Assembly: GCA_910578115.1 (NCBI GenBank)
Contig: CAJTPO010000007.1
Span: 1-64,000, forward strand
Origin: an uncultured Lachnospiraceae bacterium
GTDB lineage: Bacteria > Bacillota > Clostridia > Lachnospirales > Lachnospiraceae
Direction of reading: 5' to 3'
Length of the DNA: 64,000 nucleotides
Shown: in pieces, positions 43,482 through 53,189 of the stretch
Numbering within the stretch: position 1 is the stretch's first letter
How the letters are laid out: the number at the start of each line of letters is the position of its first letter
Program-made: the position numbers and the translations under genes
The notes under the pieces: generated by a model
What the model was told of the DNA's origin: nothing
Seen by the model: the letters and a program-made list of their open reading frames with translations, nothing else
Database searches by the model: none

Positions 43482-44426
43482 ATGGCATATGAACTGGAGA
43501 ATAAACTGGTGATAGGCGTTTCATCGAGAGCGCTGTTTAATCTGACCTATGAGAATACGATATTTGAGTCGGACGGTGTGGAAGCATACTGCAGATATCA
43601 GATTGCGCATGAGAGTGAGATATTGAGTCCGGGACCCGGGTTTCCGTTGATCAAAGCGCTGTTGAACCTGAATAATCTGCCGGGGAAGGAAGACAGTGTG
43701 GAAGTTATTATTATGTCCAGGAACAGTCCGGATTCTTCCCTTCGGGTATTCAATGCAATTGAACATTACGGACTCAATATTACCAGAGCAGTGCTGGCCA
43801 GCGGAGCTTCGCTGGCTCCGTACCTTTCGGCTTTCAAGACAGATCTGTTTTTGTCGGCATATGAGGATGATGTGCAGAGCGCCATAGATTCTAATATAGC
43901 GGCTGGTATTATATGTACGGATGGATTTTGCACATACGACAGCGAACATCAGATCAGACAGATCCGCATTGCTTTTGATGGGGATGCGGTCTTGTTTTCA
44001 GATGAGTCTGAGAGGATCTTTAAGGAACAGGGACTGGAGGCTTTCGAGGAAAATGAGAGAAGAAATGCCAACAATCCGCTGGAGGCAGGTCCCTTCGCCA
44101 GGTTTCTCGCACTGCTTTCCGAGCTGCAGAAGGATTGTACTGTGGAGGAAGCACCGATCAGAACCGCGCTTGTGACTTCCAGATGTGCACCGACACATGA
44201 GAGAGTGATCCGGACGCTCCGCGCATGGAATATACGGATAGACGAGGTGTTTTTTCTGGGCGGGGTTCGCAAGAAAGAAGTTTTGCAGGCGTTTGGGGCA
44301 CATATATTTTTTGACGATCAGTCGATTCATACAATGCAGGCGGCAGAGGTGGTACCCGCCGCAAGAGTACCTTATAAGAAGAAGGTTCCCTGTGATGAAG
44401 AAGAGGAAGGGATGGACAGCAGCTGA
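43482..44426 (+). CDS. 5'-nucleotidase, cytosolic cN-I type
   Basis: A 314-residue protein matching the cytosolic 5'-nucleotidase I family: KLVIGVSSRALFNLTYENTIF at the start, VIIMSRNSPDSSLRVFNAIEHY, DLFLSAYEDDVQSAI, IRIAFDGDAVLFSDESERIF (HAD-like DxDAVLFSDE motif), TALVTSRCAPTHERVIRTLR and FFDDQSIH. It dephosphorylates nucleoside monophosphates. GGGAGGTGA precedes the ATG. The next gene (SfsA-MutY fusion) begins 62 bases later. Confidence 0.88.
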   Translation: MAYELENKLVIGVSSRALFNLTYENTIFESDGVEAYCRYQIAHESEILSPGPGFPLIKALLNLNNLPGKEDSVEVIIMSRNSPDSSLRVFNAIEHYGLNITRAVLASGASLAPYLSAFKTDLFLSAYEDDVQSAIDSNIAAGIICTDGFCTYDSEHQIRQIRIAFDGDAVLFSDESERIFKEQGLEAFEENERRNANNPLEAGPFARFLALLSELQKDCTVEEAPIRTALVTSRCAPTHERVIRTLRAWNIRIDEVFFLGGVRKKEVLQAFGAHIFFDDQSIHTMQAAEVVPAARVPYKKKVPCDEEEEGMDSS

Positions 44427-44488
44427 TCCTCAGGTCGACCTGTGGCAGACAGGGAATATGGGAGAAGGAAATATCAAGTTTACATAAT

Positions 44489-46270
44489 ATGAGATATAAC
44501 AATATAATCTGTGCTAATTTTATAGAGAGACCGAACCGATTTACGGCTTACGTAAATATTGCCGGGGAGCGGACGAAGGTTCATGTCAAGAATACCGGGA
44601 GATGCCGGGAACTGCTGCAGGACAATGCAGTGGTCTATCTGGAACAAAGTGCAAATCCGGCACGCACTACGTCCTATGACCTGGTTGTGGTGAATAAGGA
44701 TGGAAGATTGATCAACATGGATTCCAATGCGCCGAACAGGGTGGTAGGTGAGTGGCTGGAGAACGGCGGCCTTTATCGGGATGTCAGCCTTGTAAGACGG
44801 GAGAGGACTTTCGGGAATTCCCGCTTTGATTTCTATGTGGAGAGTGCGTCGGGTGATAAAGCCTTCGTAGAAGTTAAGGGCGTTACATTGGAGAATGACA
44901 ATATAGCGGCATTCCCCGATGCCCCTTCCGAGCGTGCCGTAAGGCACGTGGAAGAATTGATGGCAGCACATGCACAGGGATATGATGCCTGTCTGATCTT
45001 TGTGGTCCAGATGAAGGATATTCTTCGTGTGGAACCGAACTGGTCGACTCATCCTGAGTTTGGCGAAGCATTGAAGAAGGCAAGAAATTCCGGGGTACGG
45101 CTGCTTGCCTATGACTGTCTGGTGGAGACAGACAGTCTGATGATCAATGAGCGGATTCCGGTAGTGCTGGACAGTCTTGATCTGATCGCTTCACCGCTGC
45201 TTGCCTGGTATGATGCCGGCAGGAGGATTTTGCCATGGCGTGAGGAACCGACTCCCTATCATGTGTGGCTGTCTGAGATCATGCTGCAGCAGACAAGAGT
45301 AGAAGCCGTGAAACCTTATTATGACCGATTTTTGAAGCATCTTCCGGATATAGAGAGTCTGGCGGCAGTGGAGGAAGAGCAGCTTTTGAAATTGTGGGAG
45401 GGACTGGGATATTATAACAGAGCCAGAAACCTGAAGAAATCTGCGGTAAAGATTATGGAGGAATACGGCGGTGAGATGCCGGGAGAGTATGAACAACTGA
45501 TCGGACTTGCCGGGATAGGCAGTTATACGGCAGGAGCTGTTGCTTCGATTGCTTTTCATAAGGCGGTTCCTGCGGTGGACGGGAATGTGCTGCGGATCAT
45601 ATCCCGGCTGCGAATGGATGACAGGGATATTCTGGATGCACGGGTCAGGAAATCCATAGAAGCGGAGCTGCAGGCCGTGATGCCGAAAGACAGGCCAGGT
45701 GACTTTAATCAGGCGCTGATGGAGCTGGGGGCTATGGTATGTATTCCCAATGGAGCGCCTAAGTGTGGGGAATGTCCGTGGCGGGAATTTTGTCAGGCAA
45801 GAATACAAAACTGCATTTCGGAGTATCCTAAGAAGGCGCCTAAGAAGCCGCGTAAAATAGAGAATAAGACAGTACTGGTGCTTCTGGATGAGCATTGTGT
45901 GGCGCTTCATAAGCGGGAGGAAAAGGGGCTGCTTGCCGGTATGTATGAGTTTCCCATGCTGGAAGGGCATAAGAGCGAGGAAGAAGTACTCTCTTATTTA
46001 AAGCAGTCCGGCCTTTCACCCCTGCGCATACAGAGATTAGAACCGTCAAAGCATATTTTTACGCATAAGGAATGGCATATGATCGGTTATCAGGTACGCG
46101 TGGATGAACTGATGAAGGCAGACACGGCGGATGAGAACGGGAAGGACATGCGGCAGAGAAACAGGCAGGAATATATTTTTATTGACCCTGTGGAAACAGG
46201 AAGCAGATATCCGATTCCATCGGCATTTGCCGCTTATGCGGATTATATGGAAATGAAGCGTGGCATTTAA
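44489..46270 (+). CDS. SfsA-MutY fusion: DNA-binding/nuclease SfsA domain plus A/G-specific adenine glycosylase
   Basis: A 593-residue two-domain protein in one frame. Residues 1-225 are SfsA (IERPNRFTAYV, HVKNTGRCRELL, FDFYV, FVEVKGVTLE, AAFPDAPSERAVRH), a family with nuclease-like PD-(D/E)xK features. Residues 230-593 are MutY: ILPWREEPTPYHVWLSEIMLQQTRVEAV (catalytic Glu), LWEGLGYYNRARNL, GLAGIGSYTAGAVASIAF (HhH), VDGNVLRI (catalytic Asp), an Fe-S Cys cluster (CIPNGAPKCGECPWREFC) and a C-terminal NUDIX-like 8-oxoG recognition domain. MutY removes adenine opposite 8-oxoguanine. The full length of both parts indicates a genuine fusion. No ribosome binding site is obvious at 44489. Confidence 0.92.
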   Translation: MRYNNIICANFIERPNRFTAYVNIAGERTKVHVKNTGRCRELLQDNAVVYLEQSANPARTTSYDLVVVNKDGRLINMDSNAPNRVVGEWLENGGLYRDVSLVRRERTFGNSRFDFYVESASGDKAFVEVKGVTLENDNIAAFPDAPSERAVRHVEELMAAHAQGYDACLIFVVQMKDILRVEPNWSTHPEFGEALKKARNSGVRLLAYDCLVETDSLMINERIPVVLDSLDLIASPLLAWYDAGRRILPWREEPTPYHVWLSEIMLQQTRVEAVKPYYDRFLKHLPDIESLAAVEEEQLLKLWEGLGYYNRARNLKKSAVKIMEEYGGEMPGEYEQLIGLAGIGSYTAGAVASIAFHKAVPAVDGNVLRIISRLRMDDRDILDARVRKSIEAELQAVMPKDRPGDFNQALMELGAMVCIPNGAPKCGECPWREFCQARIQNCISEYPKKAPKKPRKIENKTVLVLLDEHCVALHKREEKGLLAGMYEFPMLEGHKSEEEVLSYLKQSGLSPLRIQRLEPSKHIFTHKEWHMIGYQVRVDELMKADTADENGKDMRQRNRQEYIFIDPVETGSRYPIPSAFAAYADYMEMKRGI

Positions 46271-46370
46271 CAGGAGAAGCAGATCTTTTATTGCCGGATT
46301 GTCTGTGCAGCACGTCAGGGCATGCAGATATATCGGAGATCAGGAAAGTCTGATAAGGAGAAATAAGGAT

Positions 46371-47396
46371 ATGAAATTATTATCAGTTGCCATACCAAGC
46401 TATAATTCGGAGATGTATATGCGCAAGTGCATTGATTCACTGCTTGCGGGCGGGGAGGATGTGGAAATTCTGATCGTGAATGACGGTTCCACAGACAGGA
46501 CGGGAGCCATTGCAGATGAGTATGCGGCCAGATATCCTTCTATTGTTAAAGCGATTCATAAGGAGAACGGAGGACATGGATCGGCGGTCAATGCGGGACT
46601 GGAACAGGCTGCGGGTTTGTATTTTAAAGTGGTTGACAGTGATGACTGGGTGAAAGAGAGCGCTTATTTCAGGATTTTGGAGACGCTGAGAGATATCACC
46701 ACAGGGGATTCCAGCCTGGATATGTTGATCAGTAATTTTGTCTATGAGAAAGAGGGCGAGAAGAAACATAAGGTCATGAAATACAGGCATGCGCTGCCGC
46801 AGGATCGGATCTTTACATGGAATGATGTAAAGCATTTTCATAAAGGACAGTATATTTTGATGCATTCCGTTATTTTCCGAACCAGATTGTTGAAGGAATG
46901 CGGACTGAAGCTTCCGGAACACACTTTTTATGTGGATAATATCTTTGTGTTTGAGCCGCTTCCTTTCGTGAAGAATATGTATTATCTGGATGTGAATTTC
47001 TATCGTTATTATATAGGAAGAGAAGGACAATCGGTCAATGAGGAGATTATGTTATCCAGAGTAGACCAGCAGATCAAGGTTAATAAGATTATGATCGATT
47101 ATCTGGCGGAGAATAAAGCGAAAGTGATCACCAGGCGAAAACTGAAAAATTATATGTTTAATTATCTGGAGATCATAACGGTTATTTCTTCTATACTGCT
47201 GATCAGGGCCGGGACGGAGGAGGCTCTGGAGAAGAAACAGGAATTATGGCAGTATATCAAACAGAAAGATATGAGGATATATATGCGCCTGCGGTATGGC
47301 GTATTGGGAAATTCCATGAATCTGCCGGGAAAGGGCGGGCGGAAGATGTCGGTGGAAGGATACAAACTCTGTCGAAGATTTTATAAGTTTAACTGA
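46371..47396 (+). CDS. Glycosyltransferase family 2
   Basis: A 341-residue protein started at 46371 (AAGGAG 10 bases upstream). The GT-A fold shows SVAIPSYNSEMYMRKCIDSLL, ILIVNDGSTDRTG, ENGGHGSAVNAGLEQA and KVVDSDDWV (DxD-type motif), all at the N-terminus. The C-terminal 150 residues are helical and basic without membrane spans. It transfers a sugar from a nucleotide donor, perhaps to a cell-wall or exopolysaccharide acceptor. A terminator follows. Confidence 0.9.
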   Translation: MKLLSVAIPSYNSEMYMRKCIDSLLAGGEDVEILIVNDGSTDRTGAIADEYAARYPSIVKAIHKENGGHGSAVNAGLEQAAGLYFKVVDSDDWVKESAYFRILETLRDITTGDSSLDMLISNFVYEKEGEKKHKVMKYRHALPQDRIFTWNDVKHFHKGQYILMHSVIFRTRLLKECGLKLPEHTFYVDNIFVFEPLPFVKNMYYLDVNFYRYYIGREGQSVNEEIMLSRVDQQIKVNKIMIDYLAENKAKVITRRKLKNYMFNYLEIITVISSILLIRAGTEEALEKKQELWQYIKQKDMRIYMRLRYGVLGNSMNLPGKGGRKMSVEGYKLCRRFYKFN

Positions 47397-47416
47397 GGAT
47401 CAGTTTCTGAGCAGAC

Positions 47417-47460
47417 AAAATCCGTAACAGCCGATGATGGATGTTACGGATTTTCTTTTT
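47417..47460 (+). terminator. Rho-independent terminator
   Basis: AAAATCCGTAACA (47417-47429), 12-base loop and its exact complement (47442-47454), followed by CTTTTT. It ends the glycosyltransferase transcript. Confidence 0.92.
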
Positions 47461-47534
47461 CTGAATATACGTATGTGCAATTTGTGTTTTATTTCAAACT
47501 GCCCTGCTGTATTATGCTATGTCAGGATCAGTTG

Positions 47535-48296
47535 TCAGCCGATCTTAGGGTTGCGCTTTCTACGGCTCTGTGTACTGTGGTAGAAGTTGAGCAGTACATC
47601 TGAGCGGTACACCAGTCCGTACATGACTGCGGCCAGAATGAAAGCAGTCATTACATCGAACAGAGAATGCTGTTTGATGAATACGGTCGACATAATAATA
47701 GAAGTACACAGGAGGAAAGAACCGATTCGAATGCTCCTGTATTTTTTCAGTTGCCGGCTTCTCATAACAGCTATATGGCAGCCAAGCGAATTGTAAACAT
47801 GAATGCTGGGCCATAGATTGGTGGGAGTATCCGCACGATACAGCGCGGCCACCAGATCAGTGAATATATTGTCTCTTGGCATCGTATAGGGCCGCAGGTG
47901 ATGACCGTTGGGCCACAAAGTGGATACCAGAAGGAAGATCGTCATTCCGGTAAACAGGAATGTACAGGTTTTGAAATAGTCCTCTTTATTGCGGAAGAAA
48001 AAGTATACTATGACCACTGCTACATAGGCAAACCAGAGAAGGTATGGTATGACAAATACTTCGCAAAATGGAATATAGTCGTCGAAAGCCACATGAATGA
48101 CACGATAATGACTTGTGACAGTCCGCTCCAGATGTCCGAACCATGACAAATATATAATACCGTAGATAATCAGTGGAACGGCGTGCCTGTATTTTTGAAT
48201 GAATTGTACGGGCAGACTTTTGCCAAACAGCAGTTTCTGTCTGGAAGAGTCCTGCTGTCGTGGTGTTTTTTGATAGTTCTTAGCAATTTTTTCCAT
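47535..48296 (-). CDS. PAP2 superfamily membrane phosphatase-like protein
   Basis: A 253-residue protein with about six membrane segments. The start at 48296 follows GGGGAA on the minus strand. Phosphatase motifs are present in altered form: HHLRPYTMPRD, LWPSIHVYNSLG (PSxH, where Gly of the usual PSGH is Ile) and STVFIKQHSLFDVM (SxxxHxxxD). Such proteins dephosphorylate lipid phosphates or transfer phosphoinositol groups. The lipid kinase gene lies upstream on the same strand, suggesting linked roles in lipid turnover. Confidence 0.82.
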   Translation of the reverse strand: MEKIAKNYQKTPRQQDSSRQKLLFGKSLPVQFIQKYRHAVPLIIYGIIYLSWFGHLERTVTSHYRVIHVAFDDYIPFCEVFVIPYLLWFAYVAVVIVYFFFRNKEDYFKTCTFLFTGMTIFLLVSTLWPNGHHLRPYTMPRDNIFTDLVAALYRADTPTNLWPSIHVYNSLGCHIAVMRSRQLKKYRSIRIGSFLLCTSIIMSTVFIKQHSLFDVMTAFILAAVMYGLVYRSDVLLNFYHSTQSRRKRNPKIG

Positions 48297-48489
48297 AATA
48301 ATAATTCCCCATCTGTCTGACGACGTTTGTGATGATCCCCGTAGATAAAGTATCAAGTGAGGAGGATCTTATGTGACTTGCTGTCAGTTCATAGAAGATA
48401 TCATAGCAGATTAGATGGAAAAGTCAAAATAAGATTTCCATAAATATTTCTTAATTTTTTCTGAAAAAGTGTCCATTATGTTCAATGTT

Positions 48490-49446
48490 TTACACTAAAA
48501 ACCGAATTCTTTGTCGAAGGCAGGAGACACTGATCCAGTCAGACTTTAAATAAACTTCTCCATCCGTGTGTACCCATAAGGGGGCGGAGGTTTTGAGCTG
48601 GACAGCGGAAGCAGTATAGTGGCTGATCTTTGGAAAAAGATAGTGTTTGCCGAAAAATGCGGTAGGCAGTGCAAACAGGATTAAAAGTTTGGGCAGGTCT
48701 CCGACAACGCACAGATCCAGCAGTCCGTCCTGGTTATCCGCCTGAGGACAGAAACAAAAGCCGCCTCCCTCAAAAGGATGGATCATAAGGGCTGTAAACA
48801 GCAGTTTCGGTATATAAATTGTCTCACTGCCGTCCAACGTTATCTCACAGGAAATGGCTTTGGCGGCAAACAGCTGCTTCAAAGCGATACACAGATAGGT
48901 AAGTTTCCCCAGTCTTAATTTATTTAAGGCGTTCTTGATCGGTGAGGATAAAGCTTCTTCGCAGACGGCGGCATCGAATCCGATCCCACTGCTGACGATA
49001 AAATATCTGCTTCTATGTGTGGGATGGCTGTGAAGGCGGGATGTAACATCCGCATTGCTTTCATAGGTCAGGATTCCAAGGTCGATCATATGGGGATTGG
49101 ATTCCTCCAGAATGTGCAGCAACAGTTCTTTGGGATCAGCGCTTAATTTGAGCGCTCTTGCCAGGTCGTTACTTGAGCCGGTAGGAATATAACCGATGCT
49201 GACCAGTTCGAAATTTTCGATGCCCTGCAGCGCTTCGTTGACCGTACCGTCACCGCCCAGGATGATCAGATTGGCGGGGCGGCCTGTGGAAGTAATCTGT
49301 CTTACAAGTTCAGTCACGTGTCCGATGTGGGTAGACTCATACAGCTGGTAAGAGACTTTTCTTTCGGATAAAATGGATTCCAGTGACTGCCAGATGGACA
49401 TCCCTTTGCCGGATTTGGAGCCGGGATTCATGATAATATGGTACAT
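48490..49446 (-). CDS. Diacylglycerol kinase family lipid kinase (YegS/BmrU-like)
   Basis: A 318-residue kinase. The start at 49446 gives MYHIIMNPGSKSGKG, the conserved N-terminal motif; a longer frame begins at 49479 but adds residues the family lacks. LIILGGDGTVNEALQGI (GGDGT nucleotide loop) and GYIPTGSSNDLARAL are clear. The C-terminal part has the beta-sandwich of DagK-type enzymes (GGGFCFCPQADNQDGLLDLCVV). It phosphorylates diacylglycerol, sphingoid or undecaprenol-type lipids. The PAP2 gene is next on the same strand. Confidence 0.9.
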   Translation of the reverse strand: MYHIIMNPGSKSGKGMSIWQSLESILSERKVSYQLYESTHIGHVTELVRQITSTGRPANLIILGGDGTVNEALQGIENFELVSIGYIPTGSSNDLARALKLSADPKELLLHILEESNPHMIDLGILTYESNADVTSRLHSHPTHRSRYFIVSSGIGFDAAVCEEALSSPIKNALNKLRLGKLTYLCIALKQLFAAKAISCEITLDGSETIYIPKLLFTALMIHPFEGGGFCFCPQADNQDGLLDLCVVGDLPKLLILFALPTAFFGKHYLFPKISHYTASAVQLKTSAPLWVHTDGEVYLKSDWISVSCLRQRIRFLV

Positions 49447-49603
49447 AGCCTTTGTGCTTCCTCTGTTTATTCTAAACATTCTTACGAACAGCGCGGAAGG
49501 TGCGCAGTTCTGATTGCCGGTTACTTCTATAAATAAATATATTCACTGTAACAGTATAACATGTTCTACATGCGGCCCGCCACAAATTTATCATAACATA
49601 TTG

Positions 49604-49633
49604 TTGCGCCCGGAATCATGCATATGATATACT
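49604..49633 (+). promoter_or_regulatory. Candidate glyA promoter
   Basis: TTGCGC (49604-49609), 18-base spacer, TATACT (49628-49633), 75 bases before the glyA start. Confidence 0.5.
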
Positions 49634-49707
49634 TATACGTGATTTTGGACAATATCGGTAATAATGGAAAGCTGTATGGTTTTAATAAAGAAAGGCAGGA
49701 ACAGGGA

Positions 49708-50946
49708 ATGTATTCATTGGAGGAAGTAAGGGCAACGGATCCGCAGATTGCGCAGGCCATCGAGGCGGAACAGAAGAGACAGAATTCACATATCGAGCTG
49801 ATCGCATCCGAGAACTGGGTGAGTAAGGCCGTCATGGCAGCCATGGGCAGTCCGTTGACGAACAAGTACGCAGAGGGATATCCCGGTAAGAGATATTATG
49901 GTGGCTGTGAATGTGTAGATGTGGTGGAAGAGCTGGCAAGAGACAGGGCTAAAGAGCTGTTTGGGTGCGAGTATGTCAATGTACAGCCGCATTCGGGAGC
50001 GCAGGCTAATATGGCGGTATTTTTTGCCGTTATGGAGCCGGGCGATACTTTTATGGGAATGAATCTGGATCATGGCGGACATCTGTCGCATGGTTCACCG
50101 GTCAATATGTCGGGCAAATATTTTAATTGTGTGCCCTATGGCGTAAATGATGAGGGATTTCTTGATTATGATAATGTGCGAAGGATTGCTTTGGAATGCA
50201 GACCGAAAATGATCGTAGCAGGGGCTTCCGCGTATGCAAGGACGATCGATTTTAAGAAATTCAGAGAAATCGCCGATGAAGTGGGAGCTGTGCTGATGGT
50301 TGATATCGCACATATTGCCGGCCTTGTGGCTGCGGGACTGCATCCAAGTCCGATTCCCTATGCCCATGTTACTACGACGACTACACATAAAACACTGCGC
50401 GGCCCCAGGGGCGGTATGATTATGGCAGGCCAGGAAGCGGCAGATAAGTTTAATTTTAACAAAGCAATCTTCCCCGGCACACAGGGAGGGCCGTTGATGC
50501 ATGTGATTGCGGCGAAGGCTGTCTGCTTTAAGGAGGCGCTGGAACCTTCCTTTAAAGAATATCAGCAGGGTGTGATCGATAATGCGCAGGCGCTTTGTAA
50601 GGGGTTGCAGAAAAGAGGGATCAAGATTGTATCCGACGGAACGGACAATCATCTGATGCTGGTGGATTTGACTGCTTACGATGTGACCGGTAAAGCGCTG
50701 GAGAAGCTTCTGGATGAAGCGCATATTACCGCGAATAAGAATACCATTCCCAATGATCCCAGATCACCTTTTGTCACGAGTGGTGTCCGTCTTGGTACGC
50801 CGGCGGCTACATCCCGCGGCCTGAATACAGATGATATGGATCAGGTTGCAGAGGCAATATCGATTGTCATCAAGGAAGGCGAGGCAGGGATTGATAAGGC
50901 TCGGGCGATCGTTAAGACTTTGACAGATAAGTATCCGCTGATCTGA
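49708..50946 (+). CDS. glyA: Serine hydroxymethyltransferase
   Basis: A 412-residue PLP enzyme that interconverts serine and glycine while charging tetrahydrofolate. The start at 49708 ([12 protein letters not shown]) gives the standard family length; the longer frame to 49618 has no site. Signature pieces: [57 protein letters not shown] and [16 protein letters not shown] with the PLP-binding Lys. Monocistronic between its own promoter and a terminator. Confidence 0.97.
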   Translation: MYSLEEVRATDPQIAQAIEAEQKRQNSHIELIASENWVSKAVMAAMGSPLTNKYAEGYPGKRYYGGCECVDVVEELARDRAKELFGCEYVNVQPHSGAQANMAVFFAVMEPGDTFMGMNLDHGGHLSHGSPVNMSGKYFNCVPYGVNDEGFLDYDNVRRIALECRPKMIVAGASAYARTIDFKKFREIADEVGAVLMVDIAHIAGLVAAGLHPSPIPYAHVTTTTTHKTLRGPRGGMIMAGQEAADKFNFNKAIFPGTQGGPLMHVIAAKAVCFKEALEPSFKEYQQGVIDNAQALCKGLQKRGIKIVSDGTDNHLMLVDLTAYDVTGKALEKLLDEAHITANKNTIPNDPRSPFVTSGVRLGTPAATSRGLNTDDMDQVAEAISIVIKEGEAGIDKARAIVKTLTDKYPLI

Positions 50947-50980
50947 TCAATTTATAAGTATATAATGAATCCGGAGAAAG

Positions 50981-51020
50981 AAGGGACAGACAATGAGATG
51001 GTTTGTCCCTTTCCTTTTAT
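50981..51020 (+). terminator. glyA terminator
   Basis: AAGGGACA (50981-50988) pairs with TGTCCCTT (51004-51011), followed by TCCTTTTATTT. Confidence 0.8.
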
Positions 51021-51348
51021 TTCGCGGGCAGGTACGTCCGACTTGGCTGACTGACATTGGTTCATATGTTTTCATGTTTATATGTTCCTATGTACTTATG
51101 TGCTTCGCCGAGAGCAGAGTCCTGTTGCAGTAAATGAAAAATCTTGAACTGAGCTGTTGCGTGGATACACATTTTTCACAAATTGTACTTGCTATTATTA
51201 TGCAGTTATGCTAGAATATCTTTCGGTGACAAACAGGTGTCTTTAGAGCAGAGACTTCTACGGACGATTGTACGTGTGTTGAATACATCGAGGTGACGCA
51301 GAAGCCTTTTAAGCTGGAAATATGTGGATGGGAAGGCAAGAATGCGAT
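51021..51348. other. Intergenic leader before the pheB-like/hom genes
   Basis: About 330 bases. Apart from the promoter at 51189-51217, nothing is recognised; no T-box or other riboswitch motif was seen. Confidence 0.5.
51189..51217 (+). promoter_or_regulatory. Candidate promoter of the pheB-like/hom operon
   Basis: TTGCTA (51189-51194), 17-base spacer, TAGAAT (51212-51217). Confidence 0.5.
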
Positions 51349-51792
51349 ATGCGGGGAAAAAACGGCTATTTTGTGGTGAAGCAGAAGGCTGTTCCGGAAG
51401 TTCTACTGAAGGTGGTAGAGGCCAAGCGGCTGGTGGAATCCGGAAAGGCTGTATCCATACAGGAAGCGGTTGACGCAGTAGGGATCAGCCGCAGTTCTTT
51501 CTATAAATATAAAGATGATATTTTTCCTTTTCATGAAAATGCGCAGGGAACAACACTAACCCTCACATTCCAGATGAATGACGAGACGGGACTTTTGTCC
51601 GATGTGCTTAAAATTGTGGCGGATTACGGAGCCAATATTTTGACGATTCATCAGAGTATTCCGATCAATGGGGTGGCATCGCTGAGCCTGAGCGTGCAGG
51701 TTCTCCCGACTACGGGGGATGTTTCTGAGATGATCGAAGCCATGGAGGAAAAACACGGGGTCCATAATGTAAGGATTCTGGCACAGGAGTAG
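51349..51792 (+). CDS. ACT domain-containing protein (PheB/UPF0735 family)
   Basis: A 147-residue regulator-like protein. The start at 51349 gives the family N-terminus (MRGKNGYFVVKQKAVPEVLLK) and usual length, although the GGAAGG upstream is rather distant; ATGs at 51322 and 51328 are possible. Residues 1-60 contain a helix-turn-helix-like segment (VSIQEAVDAVGISRSSFYKYK), residues 70-147 an ACT domain (TLTFQMNDETGLLSDVLKIV) that should bind an amino acid. It lies just upstream of homoserine dehydrogenase, as in many Firmicutes. Confidence 0.92.
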   Translation: MRGKNGYFVVKQKAVPEVLLKVVEAKRLVESGKAVSIQEAVDAVGISRSSFYKYKDDIFPFHENAQGTTLTLTFQMNDETGLLSDVLKIVADYGANILTIHQSIPINGVASLSLSVQVLPTTGDVSEMIEAMEEKHGVHNVRILAQE

Positions 51793-51863
51793 CCGAAGAG
51801 ACGATAAGGAACTGTCGAGACTGTAATACGATAGGGAAAAGGGATTAAGGAAGGAGCAGCATT

Positions 51864-53072
51864 ATGATTCATGTGGCGGTATTGGGATACGGAACGGTGG
51901 GGAGCGGTGTCGTGGAAGTCATCGAGACGAATAAAGAAGCGATCGATAAACGATCGGCGGCAAATTTAAATATCAAATATATTCTGGATCTGAGAGATTT
52001 TCCAGGGGATCCGTATGAGAATAAGGTTGTGCACGAGTATGATATTATTCTGAACGACCCGGAGGTTGCGATTATCTGTGAGACGATGGGGGGACTTCAT
52101 CCTGCTTATGAATTTTCAAAGCAGGCGCTGCTTGCCGGTAAAAGCGTGTGTACTTCCAATAAGGAGCTGGTCGCCAGCCATGGCCCGGAGCTGATCAGAA
52201 TTGCCAGAGAGAATCATTGCAACTATTTGTTTGAAGCAAGCGTAGGCGGCGGCATTCCGATTATAAGACCTTTAAACTATTCTCTGACAGCAGAAAAAAT
52301 AGACTCGATAACCGGTATTTTAAATGGCACTACGAACTATATTTTAACTAAGATGGATAAGGAAGGCGCTGATTTCGAGGAAGTGTTGAAAGAAGCGCAG
52401 GATAAGGGATATGCGGAGAGAAATCCGGAGGCGGATGTGGAAGGATATGACGCATGTCGTAAGATCGCGATCCTTTCATCGCTGATGTGCGGTAAGAATG
52501 TCGGATATGAAGAGATTTATACAGAAGGGATCACGAAAATATCATCACGTGATTTCCTATATGCCAAACAGATGGATAAGTCCATAAAGCTGTTGGCTAT
52601 GAGCAGGGACAGGGAAGATGGATTTTTTGCAATGGTGGCTCCCTTTTTGATTCCCAGGTCGCATCCGCTCTACAGTGTAAACGGTGTGTTTAATGCAGTC
52701 TACGTACATGGAAATATGTTGGGAGATTCCATGTATTACGGGCGGGGAGCCGGCAAGCTTCCAACAGCAAGCGCGGTGGTTTCGGATGTTGTGGACTGTG
52801 CGAGACATCTGGGCAAGACGGTCATGTGCTTCTGGGAAAATGAGGATGTACGGGTTGCCGATATTGAGACGGATCAGGGGAAATATTTTGTCAGGGTCGA
52901 CAGCGGTCGGAGAGAGGCGGTAATGGAAGCTTTTGGAGCGTTGGCGGAGATCAGTGTGGGAATTTCAGAGGAATTTGCTTTCATTACCCAGGTGATGACG
53001 GAAAGAGAATTCAATGAGAAGATAAAGAAAGCCGGCGGGTGCATTAACCGGATCAGGATGCTTAGTGCATAA
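51864..53072 (+). CDS. hom: Homoserine dehydrogenase
   Basis: A 402-residue NAD(P)-dependent enzyme that reduces aspartate semialdehyde to homoserine. The Rossmann motif is VAVLGYGTVGSGVVE. The catalytic domain shows ASVGGGIPIIRPL, ILNGTTNYILTKM and DVEGYDACRKIAIL (catalytic Lys/Asp). A C-terminal ACT domain (DVRVADIETDQGKYFVRVD) suggests feedback control by threonine. AAGGAGCAGC precedes the ATG. Second gene of the pheB-like/hom/lysC cluster. Confidence 0.96.
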   Translation: MIHVAVLGYGTVGSGVVEVIETNKEAIDKRSAANLNIKYILDLRDFPGDPYENKVVHEYDIILNDPEVAIICETMGGLHPAYEFSKQALLAGKSVCTSNKELVASHGPELIRIARENHCNYLFEASVGGGIPIIRPLNYSLTAEKIDSITGILNGTTNYILTKMDKEGADFEEVLKEAQDKGYAERNPEADVEGYDACRKIAILSSLMCGKNVGYEEIYTEGITKISSRDFLYAKQMDKSIKLLAMSRDREDGFFAMVAPFLIPRSHPLYSVNGVFNAVYVHGNMLGDSMYYGRGAGKLPTASAVVSDVVDCARHLGKTVMCFWENEDVRVADIETDQGKYFVRVDSGRREAVMEAFGALAEISVGISEEFAFITQVMTEREFNEKIKKAGGCINRIRMLSA

Positions 53073-53189
53073 GAGCTGTGAGATGGCATTCTGCCAGTAT
53101 GGCGGCGCGGATTTCCAGGAGGTAACCCGGCGTGCTTTTCGTGGAAAATATAACAGGAATGAGAGTGTGTTGAGACAGAGGAGCAGGAA

